Assembly: GCF_025949665.1 (NCBI RefSeq)
Contig: NZ_JAPDFT010000001.1
Span: 2,418,001 to 2,482,000 of the forward strand
Source of the DNA: Chryseobacterium viscerum
GTDB taxonomy: Bacteria; Bacteroidota; Bacteroidia; Flavobacteriales; Weeksellaceae
Length of the DNA stretch: 64,000 bases
Direction of reading: 5' to 3'
Position 1 is the stretch's first letter; each line of letters starts with the position of its first letter. Positions 42,627-51,133 of the stretch are shown here, one piece after another. A program made the translations under genes and the position numbers. The notes under the pieces were generated by a model. It saw nothing but the letters and a program-made list of their open reading frames with translations. It was not told the origin of the DNA and ran no database searches.

Positions 42627-42634
42627 CAAAGATA
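42627..42634 (-). promoter_or_regulatory. Promoter -7 element of the third Crp gene
   Basis: TATCTTTG on the minus strand, 22 bp upstream of the ATG. No TTG at 19 bp. Confidence 0.4.
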
Positions 42635-42673
42635 ATAGGTAATTTTAAAGTTTTAAAACACTAATCACTGATA

Positions 42674-43525
42674 ATGCTCAAAAGAACAGTACTTTTCATA
42701 CTGCTTTCTGCCGGATTTTATGGTATGAAAGCACAGCAGACCATCCCCTTCCGGATTACAAAACACAATAATATCATTGTGAAAACCTTTGTCAACAAAA
42801 AAGATTCACTGGATCTGATGTTTCAGATTGCAATGAAGGATTGTTCAATTTCCCCCGAACGAAAGCGGAAAGCGGATCATATTGTTTTTAACAAAGACGA
42901 AGTCAGTGACCATAATACCATAGAAATTGGGAAAATCACTCAGAAAAATGTGCGCTTTTTTGATAATCAATTAACCGGACATGAAGCTGACGGAAAGATA
43001 GGAACAGGAATTTTTGGCGGGAAAGCATTTCAAATTGATTATGACAACAACCGATTTGTGATATACGATAAAATTCCAGATCTGAAAGGGTATCAGCCGA
43101 TCAATATCATTTTAGACCATGACGGGTTTTACCTTGCCGGAGATAATATCATTGATGACCAACAGCAGGAAGCTTATTTTGTACTGCAATCCGGATTTTC
43201 AGGAGCAATTCTTTACAGCAACAAATTCGCTGAAGAAAAACATCTGGATAAAAAACTAAAGGTAACCGGAGAGAAAACGCTGAAAAATTCGGAAGGAAAA
43301 ACTTTAACTACCAAACAGGCCGTTCTCCCTTTTTTTAAGTTGGGAAATAATACATTTAAAGATATTTCCGTAGGTTTTTTCTCAGGAGAACTTAAAACAC
43401 AAAATGTCAGTTATCTCGGTGCCGATATGCTCCGCAGATTCATATGGATCTTTGATGCTGAGAGAAAGATGGCTTATATAAAACCCAGCAAATACTTTTC
43501 AGAGCCTTATTACAAAATGAATTAA
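42674..43525 (+). CDS. Exported protein with degenerate retropepsin-like fold
   Basis: 283 residues, signal peptide ending MKAQ. Fold-level resemblance to retropepsin-like peptidases: DGKIGTGIFGGKAFQIDYDNNRFVIYD and YLGADMLRRFIWIFDAERKMAYIKP are the family's beta motifs. The catalytic Asp-Thr-Gly motifs are absent: the expected places read LDLMFQIAMKD and FVLQSGFSGA. It may therefore bind rather than cut. Next gene begins about 33 bp later. Confidence 0.75.
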   Translation: MLKRTVLFILLSAGFYGMKAQQTIPFRITKHNNIIVKTFVNKKDSLDLMFQIAMKDCSISPERKRKADHIVFNKDEVSDHNTIEIGKITQKNVRFFDNQLTGHEADGKIGTGIFGGKAFQIDYDNNRFVIYDKIPDLKGYQPINIILDHDGFYLAGDNIIDDQQQEAYFVLQSGFSGAILYSNKFAEEKHLDKKLKVTGEKTLKNSEGKTLTTKQAVLPFFKLGNNTFKDISVGFFSGELKTQNVSYLGADMLRRFIWIFDAERKMAYIKPSKYFSEPYYKMN

Positions 43526-43558
43526 AATATGATAAATACCCTGCTATTAAGAAAGAGA

Positions 43559-44575
43559 ATGAAGATCAAAACTGCTGCTGCACTTTTATGTTTTCAACTC
43601 GTTATTGTGAGCTGTCAGAAAGAAGAGAAGAAAACAGCTACCACAGAAACAAAAACCACAAATGATTCTATAAAACTTACAAAAACTGAAGAGAAAATAG
43701 ATTACACCAATTTTAATATTTTCAGCCTGTCTACCATTTCATCAGCAGAAAAAGATTCTGATGTGGATATTTTCATTTCTGTTTCGGATATTTATAAAGG
43801 TGCTCAGCCTATTCCTGCGGATATCATTAAAGATCAGAAGCAGATGTCTTTTGAAGAACTACAGCATTTTGAACTGGATGCTCCCAGCAGAAAGAAACTG
43901 CTTAATGGAATTCATCTCACGGAAAATGATTCCCTGTATATTTATAATTATCAGTCTAATACGCTTCAAAAAAAGCCTGTCAGCCAATTAAAAGCAGTTG
44001 CTTATTTAAGTCCTTATATGTCTGACAGTGAAGAGGTAGATCCGGACTCTTACATGCTTGGTTTTCAGGTGGAGACTCATCAAAAAATAACAGACTATGA
44101 TAAATACGATAATGCCATCGCCTATTTTGGGAATAAAAACCCTTTTGTGGAAAATAAAATGAAAGCTGTAAAATGGCAAAAAGCAGGCACAGATATTCCA
44201 AAAAAATACTTTACCCATTCAAAATTGATTCAGGGAAAGACTTATCAGGCACAGTATGAAAATATGACCTATTATCTGCAGGATTATCTTGAAGAAGGAA
44301 ATACTGTAGAACGTAAATTAGTCATTACCAATGATCGTAAAGAAAAGATTGCTGAGAAGACATTTAGTCTTGCAGGAAGTGATGGTGGAGAATTCAGACC
44401 TCTTTATGGAATAGATGCCGATGAAGTCAATGCTTCCCAATGGACAGGTCATCTTTTTAAAGGAAAACCTCCTGTTATTTTTGGGTTTATTGCCCAGTCT
44501 TTTGGCTGTCCTTCCATTAGCTTTTTAGATAATAAAGAGAAGGATTTTCCGATCAATTGTGATAACAGGCATTAA
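43559..44575 (+). CDS. Lipoprotein of unknown function
   Basis: 338 residues from ATG 43559; the frame from 43529 adds ten residues before the signal. Signal peptide MKIKTAAALLCFQLVIVSC with a good lipobox (Cys19), then a Lys/Thr-rich linker (EEKKTATTETKTTND). The body has no motif I recognise; FGCPSISFLDN near the end with a lone Cys is unusual. Co-directional with the preceding retropepsin-like gene. Confidence 0.75.
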   Translation: MKIKTAAALLCFQLVIVSCQKEEKKTATTETKTTNDSIKLTKTEEKIDYTNFNIFSLSTISSAEKDSDVDIFISVSDIYKGAQPIPADIIKDQKQMSFEELQHFELDAPSRKKLLNGIHLTENDSLYIYNYQSNTLQKKPVSQLKAVAYLSPYMSDSEEVDPDSYMLGFQVETHQKITDYDKYDNAIAYFGNKNPFVENKMKAVKWQKAGTDIPKKYFTHSKLIQGKTYQAQYENMTYYLQDYLEEGNTVERKLVITNDRKEKIAEKTFSLAGSDGGEFRPLYGIDADEVNASQWTGHLFKGKPPVIFGFIAQSFGCPSISFLDNKEKDFPINCDNRH

Positions 44576-44637
44576 CAAAGGGCTCTTAAAAAGAATCTAT
44601 TTAGGTTTCTACCGGAATAATCAATTATACACTTAGT

Positions 44638-44765
44638 TGTCCATTCCGTAGGAATCTATACTCTTAATATCAACACTCTAATCCATAAAAGTCAATTCCA
44701 ATCCCAAAAATGCCTTAATTCTTTTCCATGGCTAAATACAGTATTTAGATTCCTACGGAATGACA
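44638..44765. repeat. Palindromic interspersed repeat, family 1, copy C (longest)
   Basis: About 128 bp with inverted ends: TGTCCATTCCGTAGGAATCT at left, AGATTCCTACGGAATGACA at right. Ends match those of the other copies. Confidence 0.8.
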
Positions 44766-44835
44766 AACTGGGTGGATAGGCTTTTAGAATAAATCTACTC
44801 AACCAACAAAATCTGCGAGAAAAACAATCAATAGG

Positions 44836-44889
44836 AACGGGCTTTAGCCCGTTTTTACTTTTCATCAACATTCCATTGGCTTTAGCCAA
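44836..44889. repeat. Two GCTTTAGC palindromes
   Basis: AACGGGCTTTAGCCCGTT (44836-44853) and TTGGCTTTAGCCAA (44876-44889), hairpins sharing the GCTTTAGC centre. The second follows the first by 22 bases. Confidence 0.6.
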
Positions 44890-44915
44890 AACTTAATTTA
44901 GAATTAAGATATATA

Positions 44916-44953
44916 AAAAAAGCAAATCTGTTGATGAACGGATTTGCTTTTTT
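44916..44953 (-). terminator. Terminator of the esterase/PepSY unit
   Basis: AAAAAAGCAAATC / GATTTGCTTTTTT, 13-bp perfect stem, 12-base loop; minus strand ends in TTTTTTAT. Confidence 0.8.
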
Positions 44954-44958
44954 GGGTA

Positions 44959-46011
44959 CTATTTCTTAGAATAATATTTGTTTTTCAGATTCATAAAATA
45001 AGTTTCGGATTCTTTAAAACTATTGCTCTTCATGAATTTGATCACTACATTCAGATAAGTTTCTGAAGGAGTAAAATCTGCTCCCATTTTTTCGGAAAAC
45101 TTTTTATAATCTTCTTCCAGCAGTTTTGGATTTTTGGATAACTGTTTTATATCTGTTCTGAAGCCTTTAAATACGAATTTTAAAGCCTCGTAATTTCCGG
45201 GATAGGAAACAGTTCCGTGGGTTTCTCCTGTGAAAAAACTATGTTTATAATTCAGAGATCCATTTTTGTCTATGATCCCTTTAAATTCTTCAATGGCCTG
45301 CGTCATATCAGAATTCCAGTTTTTCTGCTGTTCTTCATTATCTGCCTGAGAAACATATAAGGATTTCTTTGCAGGAAACTTTTTATTCTTTTCTAAATAG
45401 TCTTTTGCTCTTGAAATCGTGATTTTGTTATCCCACCATAAACTTGGATCATTAGCAACATAGGCGTTGAAATAATCAGGATGTAAAAGAAATGTATTGA
45501 TGGCAAACAATCCTCCGAAAGAATGCCCTACCAACACAGAATAGTCCTGAGTTCTGTAGCCTTTACTGATGAACGGCTTAAGTTCCTCCTGCATGAATTT
45601 CACAAAATTTTCACCTCCTCCGCTGTCTGCAAAAAGAGTAAGAGCAGGATTTACGGGACTTTTCTTTTCAGATTTTGTAGGAGTAAGATCTCTTGTTCTT
45701 TCTGTATTTTTAATTCCTACTACAATACATTCCGGAATATCGGCATACGGAGTTCTGGCAATGAAATCCATTAATCCTGTATAATATTCAAAATTGATTT
45801 CTCCGTCTAAGAGATAGATCACCGGATATTTTGCAGGGCTGATTGTATTATCGTTATAAGTTTTAGGCAGGTGAACCCAGATTTCCCTGTTTTCATTTAA
45901 AACTTTTGAAAATAGGTTTTGTTTCTCTCCTATCGTCAGTTTTTCCTGAGTTTTTCCCAATGTGAAGAGAAAAAATAATGGGAGGAATATAATTTTAAAC
46001 AAATTGTTCAT
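44959..46011 (-). CDS. Exported esterase-D/IroE-like alpha/beta hydrolase
   Basis: 350 residues, signal peptide ending GKTQ. PF00756-like fold: NREIWVHLPKTY, then VIYLLDGEINFEYYTG, the nucleophile elbow VGHSFGGLFAINTF, PSLWWDNK (characteristic of this family) and the late His in TGETHGTVSYPG. Enzymes of this group cleave siderophore esters (IroE, Fes-like). It overlaps the PepSY gene by 17 bp and lies in one unit with a siderophore-type TonB receptor, supporting iron-siderophore handling (inference). Confidence 0.85.
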   Translation of the reverse strand: MNNLFKIIFLPLFFLFTLGKTQEKLTIGEKQNLFSKVLNENREIWVHLPKTYNDNTISPAKYPVIYLLDGEINFEYYTGLMDFIARTPYADIPECIVVGIKNTERTRDLTPTKSEKKSPVNPALTLFADSGGGENFVKFMQEELKPFISKGYRTQDYSVLVGHSFGGLFAINTFLLHPDYFNAYVANDPSLWWDNKITISRAKDYLEKNKKFPAKKSLYVSQADNEEQQKNWNSDMTQAIEEFKGIIDKNGSLNYKHSFFTGETHGTVSYPGNYEALKFVFKGFRTDIKQLSKNPKLLEEDYKKFSEKMGADFTPSETYLNVVIKFMKSNSFKESETYFMNLKNKYYSKK

Positions 46012-47269
46012 GGTGTGAATCTTTTCTGTGTTGATGAATATTTTTAATTTCTTTATTCTTTTTGGGTGATTTGTTTCTTCGTCCCCACCAGATCAGAAAT
46101 CCGGTGATCGGGAGACTGGTACAGATTATTCCGATGATGAAGGTGAATATTTTCCCGAACATTCCGCCCCAGTATCCTACGTGAAGATCAAAATTCATAT
46201 GTTCAATCACTTCATGCATCTGAACTTCTTTAGGATAATCAATTTCTTTTCCTGTGTATTTGTTCGTTTCTATACTTTTCCCGTTGACAAGGCTTTTTAA
46301 GCCAATAAACTGAGCTGCAACCACATGATAGACTGTTGCTGAATCATTTCTTGGAATACTCATTCTGAACTGCTTAGCATCGGGAAACTCTTTGAATTTT
46401 CTGTCTACAAAATCAGTATATGACAAAGCTTTTTTCTCAGAATCAAATTTCGGCTCATATTTTTCTGTAATGGTATGGGCATCCACAGCCCCACCGAAAG
46501 CCTGCTGGGTAAGATTTGTTAAAACTTCATAGGCCATAATCAGTCCTGTAATGGTAATAAATATTGCCGGAAGTAATGAATAAAACCCAAAAACATTGTG
46601 AAAATCGTAGTTTTTCCTACGCCATTTTGTTCCTGATTTGATTTTAAAAGCTGTTGTTCTCGTTGTTTTGTTCCATTTTTTAGGCCACCAAAGAATCAAT
46701 CCGCTGATGAGCTGGACAAAAAAGATGATTGACGCAATTCCGACAACGGTTTTTCCGAACTTCCCTGCCAGCAACTGGGCATGAATATGTGCTACAACAT
46801 AGAAAAACTCGTAGCTTTTTGTAGAACCTATGACTTTGCCGGTGTAAGGATCAAGATAATGATAGGCAAATACTCCTCTTGGGCCACGACCTTTCTTCTT
46901 TGATTTTTCTGCTTTATCTGCGTTTTTATCTTTAGGCGGCTTCGTTGCCGATGCTACTCTAAAGCTCCTGTCTCCTTCTTTATAAGTATCAAAATAGAAT
47001 GCTTTTCTGTCCGGAACCTGTTGATGAAACCGGGCAAGCAATTCTTCAGGTGTCATTTTTTCAGCATGAGCCGGCGCCTGAACGTATTTAGCATTTCCGC
47101 CACACAGGTCTATGATTTCATCACAAAAGACAAATACAGTCCCCGAAAGTGTAACGGTAAGCACAATGATTCCGGAAACCAGTCCGAGCCAGAGATGCAG
47201 CCAGCCAGTGATCCTTTTGGTAAGGGATTTCCCTTGCTTTTTTTTAGGATTAGTTTTTTTATTCTCCAT
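45995..47269 (-). CDS. PepSY-associated membrane protein
   Basis: 424 residues. Basic N-terminus, several membrane helices (about 20-45, 180-205, 228-252, 375-398), and PepSY-type sequence HLDPYTGKVIGSTKSYEFFYVVAHIHAQLLAGKFGK. Members sit beside TonB receptors and may reduce or release iron from siderophores at the inner membrane (for example FoxB-like). Overlaps the esterase gene by 17 bp. Confidence 0.9.
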   Translation of the reverse strand: MENKKTNPKKKQGKSLTKRITGWLHLWLGLVSGIIVLTVTLSGTVFVFCDEIIDLCGGNAKYVQAPAHAEKMTPEELLARFHQQVPDRKAFYFDTYKEGDRSFRVASATKPPKDKNADKAEKSKKKGRGPRGVFAYHYLDPYTGKVIGSTKSYEFFYVVAHIHAQLLAGKFGKTVVGIASIIFFVQLISGLILWWPKKWNKTTRTTAFKIKSGTKWRRKNYDFHNVFGFYSLLPAIFITITGLIMAYEVLTNLTQQAFGGAVDAHTITEKYEPKFDSEKKALSYTDFVDRKFKEFPDAKQFRMSIPRNDSATVYHVVAAQFIGLKSLVNGKSIETNKYTGKEIDYPKEVQMHEVIEHMNFDLHVGYWGGMFGKIFTFIIGIICTSLPITGFLIWWGRRNKSPKKNKEIKNIHQHRKDSHHEQFV

Positions 47270-47306
47270 ATCGTTTTCATCTACTCAAGAATGTAATTGC
47301 AGAAAA

Positions 47307-47440
47307 TGCAAAGGCGCAAGAAAATTTATAACGGCATGTTTGTAAAGTGAAAAGAGTTATTCCTGCTGCCATTTACTTTAGCATATTTGAAGACATCAGA
47401 AATAGGTATGTATTATAAATCAAAGCTTTGCACCTTTGCG
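47307..47440. repeat. Inverted-repeat element, family 2, copy 2
   Basis: Ends TGCAAAGGCGCAAG (47307-47320) and CTTTGCACCTTTGCG (47426-47440), inverted, matching the ends of the 32157-32394 element. It fills the gap between the TonB receptor and PepSY genes. Confidence 0.6.
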
Positions 47441-47488
47441 GTTTTCATCCTTATATTTTCGTTGAGATTATTTTTTGTTTTTTAATCA

Positions 47489-49639
47489 TTAAAATTTGAA
47501 GGCAAAATTGGCAAGGATTTCTCTTGGCTTTTGTGGCTGTCCGTAGAAGTTCCAATAGTTTTCATTCAAAGCATTATTCATTTTCAGACCGATTCTGTAT
47601 TTTTTCTTGTCATAGAAAATAGTGGCGCCTACTGTTGTATAAGATGGAGCAAGAAAATGGTTCACAATGTTGATGTAAGTTTGGTCTACAAAATTAAATC
47701 CGGCTCCGAAACCAAGTCCTTCATAAGCACCATCCATAATTTTGTAGCTTGTCCATAGATTAGCTACATGTTTTGGAGTCCAGGCGATTCTTTTTCCGCT
47801 GTCTTTGCTTCGGTCATCATATTTATTATCATTATATCCATATCCGGCAACGATATTCCATCCTCTGAAAGGGTTGGCAATAATGCTTATTTCCAATCCC
47901 TGACTTTTGATATTACCATCCTGAATACTTCCAATCCCACCCGGATCTGCAACCAGTCTGTTTTTAACATTAATAGTATAATAGCTCACCGTTGTCAGTA
48001 ATTTTTTATGGAAAAGATCTACTTTAAAACCTGTTTCAATCTGATTTCCCTGTTCCGGATCCCATTTTGTTAAAACACCGACTTCATTCAGTGATGGAGC
48101 ATAGTTTTTAAATCCATTCACATAATTGGCGAAGAATGAGATCTGATCTTTTATAATTTCATAAACCAATCCGAATTTTGGTGAAAACTGGGTCTGACTG
48201 TACCCTGTAACCTTATTTTCCGGATAACCGTTTTTCGTAGAAATTTCTACACCGTTTACAACCGTATCATCATTTTTATAGCTATCAACTCTCAAACTGG
48301 CCATTACCAGCAAATTATCTGTGATATTCAAAACGTTAGAAATATAACCACTGATGGTTCTGAATGTTGTGATATCAGATTCTGTGGATTTTCTTTCTTT
48401 GTTCATGAATTTGTTTCTTGAGATAGGATCCCACGCTGAAGAGCTGTCGAGATTCACTTTGTCATAAGGCATGAAAACATTGCTGTATCCGTTGGCTTCA
48501 TAGTATGGGAATTGATATTTTGTTCTTTGCTGGAAATAATCTATTCCCACAACGAGGCGGTTTCTTAGGCCTCCTATTTTAAAATCTCCTGTGAAATTCT
48601 GCTGGATATTATCTGTGGTCACTTTAAAGCTGTCGAAAGGGCGGATCATTCTTTCTACCTGATTATTATTAAGATATCTAAGCACTAAAAAGATAGATTC
48701 GTTTTCATTCGCTTCCCCTCTTTGGTAAGATGTTCTTGAGGTCCATTGGTCATTGAATTTATGAGTAACCTCTGCCATCGTCACAAAATTGGTTCTTTTG
48801 GAACCGATATCATTACTTGTAAAGGCTCTTTTATAGGCTACTTCCAGGTCCTTCATTGAATGTAAAGTCAGTTTTTCTGAGTTTCTTACATAAGCATTCA
48901 ATGTTTTATCCGGAGCGTGGAACTCGGTATCAAGTGTTACTGTGGTTTTGTCGCTTACTTTGTACAAAACACTTCCTGAGAAAAACAATCCTTTGTTATA
49001 ACCCGCATCCTGGAAAGAATCCTGAGAATATGCTGCAACATTGAATCGAGCTAATGCTGTTTTTTCTTTATTCAATGGAGTATTCACATCTGCTGTAATT
49101 CTGTTCATTCCCCAGCTTCCGGTGGTATAATTGATAATTCCCCCGAAGTTTTCCTGTGGTTTTTTAGTCACAATATTTACAACACCTCCATAATTGGCTA
49201 GTGTTCCTCCAAATAAGGTTCCGGATGGTCCCTTAATTACTTCTACTCTCTCGATATTAGCGATCTCGGACTGTACTCTTGGATTTTGGACCAGTCCGTT
49301 TCTGAAACTTGCATTGGAACTGAAACCCCTCATAAAAATATCATTTCCACTGTCATTAACACTGTTGCTTACTACTACACCGGGAGCAGAAGCCATCGCT
49401 GTGTTGAAATCCATTGCACCCATTTCACTGATGATTTCTTTGGGAACAAAGTTGTAAACGGTAGGATTTTCAAGGTTTTCCAGAGGAAGTCTTGCAATTG
49501 ATTCAGATTTTTTCGTTCTGTAATTGTGGGTTCCCTGAAGTGATACGGACTGGATCTCAGCCACTTTAATCGTATCCGTCTCCTGGGCACTCAGCATTGT
49601 TACGGCTAATAGAGCTGCAGAAATAATTGTTTTTTTCAT
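47489..49639 (-). CDS. TonB-dependent siderophore-type receptor
   Basis: 716 residues, signal peptide ending LSAQ. No carboxypeptidase-like domain; the plug starts directly (about 40-165) with VVVSNSVNDSGNDIFMRGFSSN and VEVIKGPSGTLFGGTLANYGGVVNIVTKKP, as in FhuA-like siderophore receptors. C-terminal barrel ends in ILANFAFKF. Gene order with PepSY and esterase genes supports an Fe-siderophore substrate. An operator-like dyad overlaps its promoter. Confidence 0.92.
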   Translation of the reverse strand: MKKTIISAALLAVTMLSAQETDTIKVAEIQSVSLQGTHNYRTKKSESIARLPLENLENPTVYNFVPKEIISEMGAMDFNTAMASAPGVVVSNSVNDSGNDIFMRGFSSNASFRNGLVQNPRVQSEIANIERVEVIKGPSGTLFGGTLANYGGVVNIVTKKPQENFGGIINYTTGSWGMNRITADVNTPLNKEKTALARFNVAAYSQDSFQDAGYNKGLFFSGSVLYKVSDKTTVTLDTEFHAPDKTLNAYVRNSEKLTLHSMKDLEVAYKRAFTSNDIGSKRTNFVTMAEVTHKFNDQWTSRTSYQRGEANENESIFLVLRYLNNNQVERMIRPFDSFKVTTDNIQQNFTGDFKIGGLRNRLVVGIDYFQQRTKYQFPYYEANGYSNVFMPYDKVNLDSSSAWDPISRNKFMNKERKSTESDITTFRTISGYISNVLNITDNLLVMASLRVDSYKNDDTVVNGVEISTKNGYPENKVTGYSQTQFSPKFGLVYEIIKDQISFFANYVNGFKNYAPSLNEVGVLTKWDPEQGNQIETGFKVDLFHKKLLTTVSYYTINVKNRLVADPGGIGSIQDGNIKSQGLEISIIANPFRGWNIVAGYGYNDNKYDDRSKDSGKRIAWTPKHVANLWTSYKIMDGAYEGLGFGAGFNFVDQTYINIVNHFLAPSYTTVGATIFYDKKKYRIGLKMNNALNENYWNFYGQPQKPREILANFAFKF

Positions 49640-49661
49640 GTTTATAATTAAGTTAGTTTGG

Positions 49662-49697
49662 CAAAATTATCTTATTTTTATTAATTCTAAATAAAAA
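49662..49697 (-). promoter_or_regulatory. Promoter and operator-like dyad of the siderophore receptor
   Basis: Minus strand: -7 element TAATTTTG (49662-49669), just upstream of which TTTTTATT and AATAAAAA (49675-49697) form perfect 8-bp arms around TAGAATT. The dyad covers the spacer and so could block transcription; iron (Fur) control is a guess. Confidence 0.45.
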
Positions 49698-49877
49698 CAT
49701 GATACAAATCATAAAACTTACTTTATTAAATAGCTCATCAATAAAGAGTTTATTAAAATCTATAATGATACAACTATTGATTATCTCTTCTGAAAAATTG
49801 TATTTCTGGTAATTAGGATTTATATTTTCCTTATCTTAAGACCTTTATATAAATCCTATTCTTGATTATAAATTACA

Positions 49878-50279
49878 ATGAGCAACAACATCCAAGAAAC
49901 CACGCAGCAATTTCTTCAGTTTCTTTCGGAAAGAAATCTGGCAGAATTAACAAACCTGTTTTCTGATACAGTAGACTGGTATATACCTGGGAATGAACAA
50001 CAAGCGCCCTGGCTAGGCATCAGAAATAATAAACAAGAAGTATCCGATTTTTTTGAACTATTATGGAAAAATACAGAACCCGTTTATGCTAAAATAGACC
50101 ATATTTTCAATGATGCTGAAAATGCTGTTATTACGGGAGAATTTGCAACAAAAATGCTTGCAACAGGTAATATTGTAGAGTCTTTATTTTGTATTCAGAT
50201 GCATATTCAAAATAATAAAATTACTCGCTACAGACTGCTGGAAGATAGTCTGGCAGTTTCAAAGGCTTTGGATAAGTAG
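49878..50279 (+). CDS. NTF2-like (SnoaL) protein
   Basis: 133 residues. TTQQFLQFLSERNLAELTNLFSDTVDWYIPG and ENAVITGEFATKMLATGNIVESLFCIQMHIQNNKITRYRLLEDS fit the SnoaL/NTF2-like pattern. Cytoplasmic, probably a small-molecule binder or isomerase-like protein; no partner nearby. Confidence 0.85.
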   Translation: MSNNIQETTQQFLQFLSERNLAELTNLFSDTVDWYIPGNEQQAPWLGIRNNKQEVSDFFELLWKNTEPVYAKIDHIFNDAENAVITGEFATKMLATGNIVESLFCIQMHIQNNKITRYRLLEDSLAVSKALDK

Positions 50280-50323
50280 TTAAAAATATTTATCTTATTA
50301 ATAACAACTTATAAATCATTAAT

Positions 50324-50349
50324 GAGACTCTTCCTGCGTCAGAATGACA
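50324..50349. repeat. Palindromic interspersed repeat, family 1, half copy D
   Basis: GAGACTCTTCCTGCGTCAGAATGACA, the right half of the element only, between two convergent genes. Confidence 0.6.
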
Positions 50350-50375
50350 TTTCTGTTAAGGTTTAAAATTATCTT

Positions 50376-50876
50376 TTAAATCACGGCAGATGCTATCATC
50401 GACATATAATAATTGGCGCAGTGCAGAGCATTAATTAAAACAATCTCGTTTTCCGGAAAGGTTTCAAAAGCATCAGATGTAGTAATCTGGTATTCATAAT
50501 TCAGGGAAGTCCATTTAAGATGGGGTTTTATAATCATCAGCTCAACCCCTTCCTGATCTGTAAGGACAAATGATTCTTTAAAAATACCTCTGTGTTTAAA
50601 AAGATAGCCATTTTTAATCCCATCAAAATAGGTCTGAACCACAATTTCCCCATTCCAGTTCATTCTGAATTTCAGAAGTACTCTTTCATGATCTTTCAGC
50701 TCAATAGTGGTTCCCCAAAAACCTTTTGGCTCTATCTGATAGGTTTGTCCACCTGCAATTTCAATGGCCGCATTAAATTTAAACCAGCTTGTATAAGTAA
50801 GTTTTCCAATTAATTTTTCTTCTCTTGTAACTTCAAAAGATAAAGAATTGCTTGATTTTGCGTAATATTCTGCCAT
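50376..50876 (-). CDS. Hypothetical beta-rich protein
   Basis: 166 residues, mostly strands: LSFEVTREEKLIGKLTYTSWFKFNAAIEIAGGQTYQIEPKGFWG and NGYLFKHRGIFKESFVLTDQEGVELMIIKP. The pattern recalls tubby-like/LURP-one-related barrels, but I do not claim the family. No signal or membrane helix. Confidence 0.65.
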   Translation of the reverse strand: MAEYYAKSSNSLSFEVTREEKLIGKLTYTSWFKFNAAIEIAGGQTYQIEPKGFWGTTIELKDHERVLLKFRMNWNGEIVVQTYFDGIKNGYLFKHRGIFKESFVLTDQEGVELMIIKPHLKWTSLNYEYQITTSDAFETFPENEIVLINALHCANYYMSMIASAVI

Positions 50877-51077
50877 GGTTATATTTTGGTTTGGTGGAGT
50901 TTTTATTAGTTATTTTAAATAATAATAACAGCCTGAATTTTAACGCTCTAATTTATAAATAATTCGGTAAAAATAATGCAATTTTTAAGCTGGTATAATA
51001 AAAAAGGTTAATAACTATTTGCAATTATCTTAATTGCTTTCAAATTATCATTAAGGACAGTATTCTTGCATAAAATA

Positions 51078-51110
51078 AAACCTCATAGATTTTTGAAATC
51101 TATGAGGTTT
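51078..51110 (-). terminator. Terminator of the pyr/car operon
   Basis: AAACCTCATAGATTT and its perfect 15-bp complement around TTG; on the minus strand followed by TATTTTATGC. Confidence 0.85.
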
Positions 51111-51133
51111 ACAATATTTATTATAGCTCGAAA

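Larger units (their letters stand above)
44576..44958. other. Repeat-filled convergent intergenic region
   Basis: 383 bases holding a family 1 element (44638-44765), two short GCTTTAGC palindromes (44836-44889) and the esterase terminator (44916-44953). No gene; a short minus-strand frame here is just the repeats read through. Confidence 0.7.

Noticed and set aside
44692..44889. A 65-codon minus-strand frame
   Set aside because: It consists entirely of palindromic repeat sequence between convergent genes.
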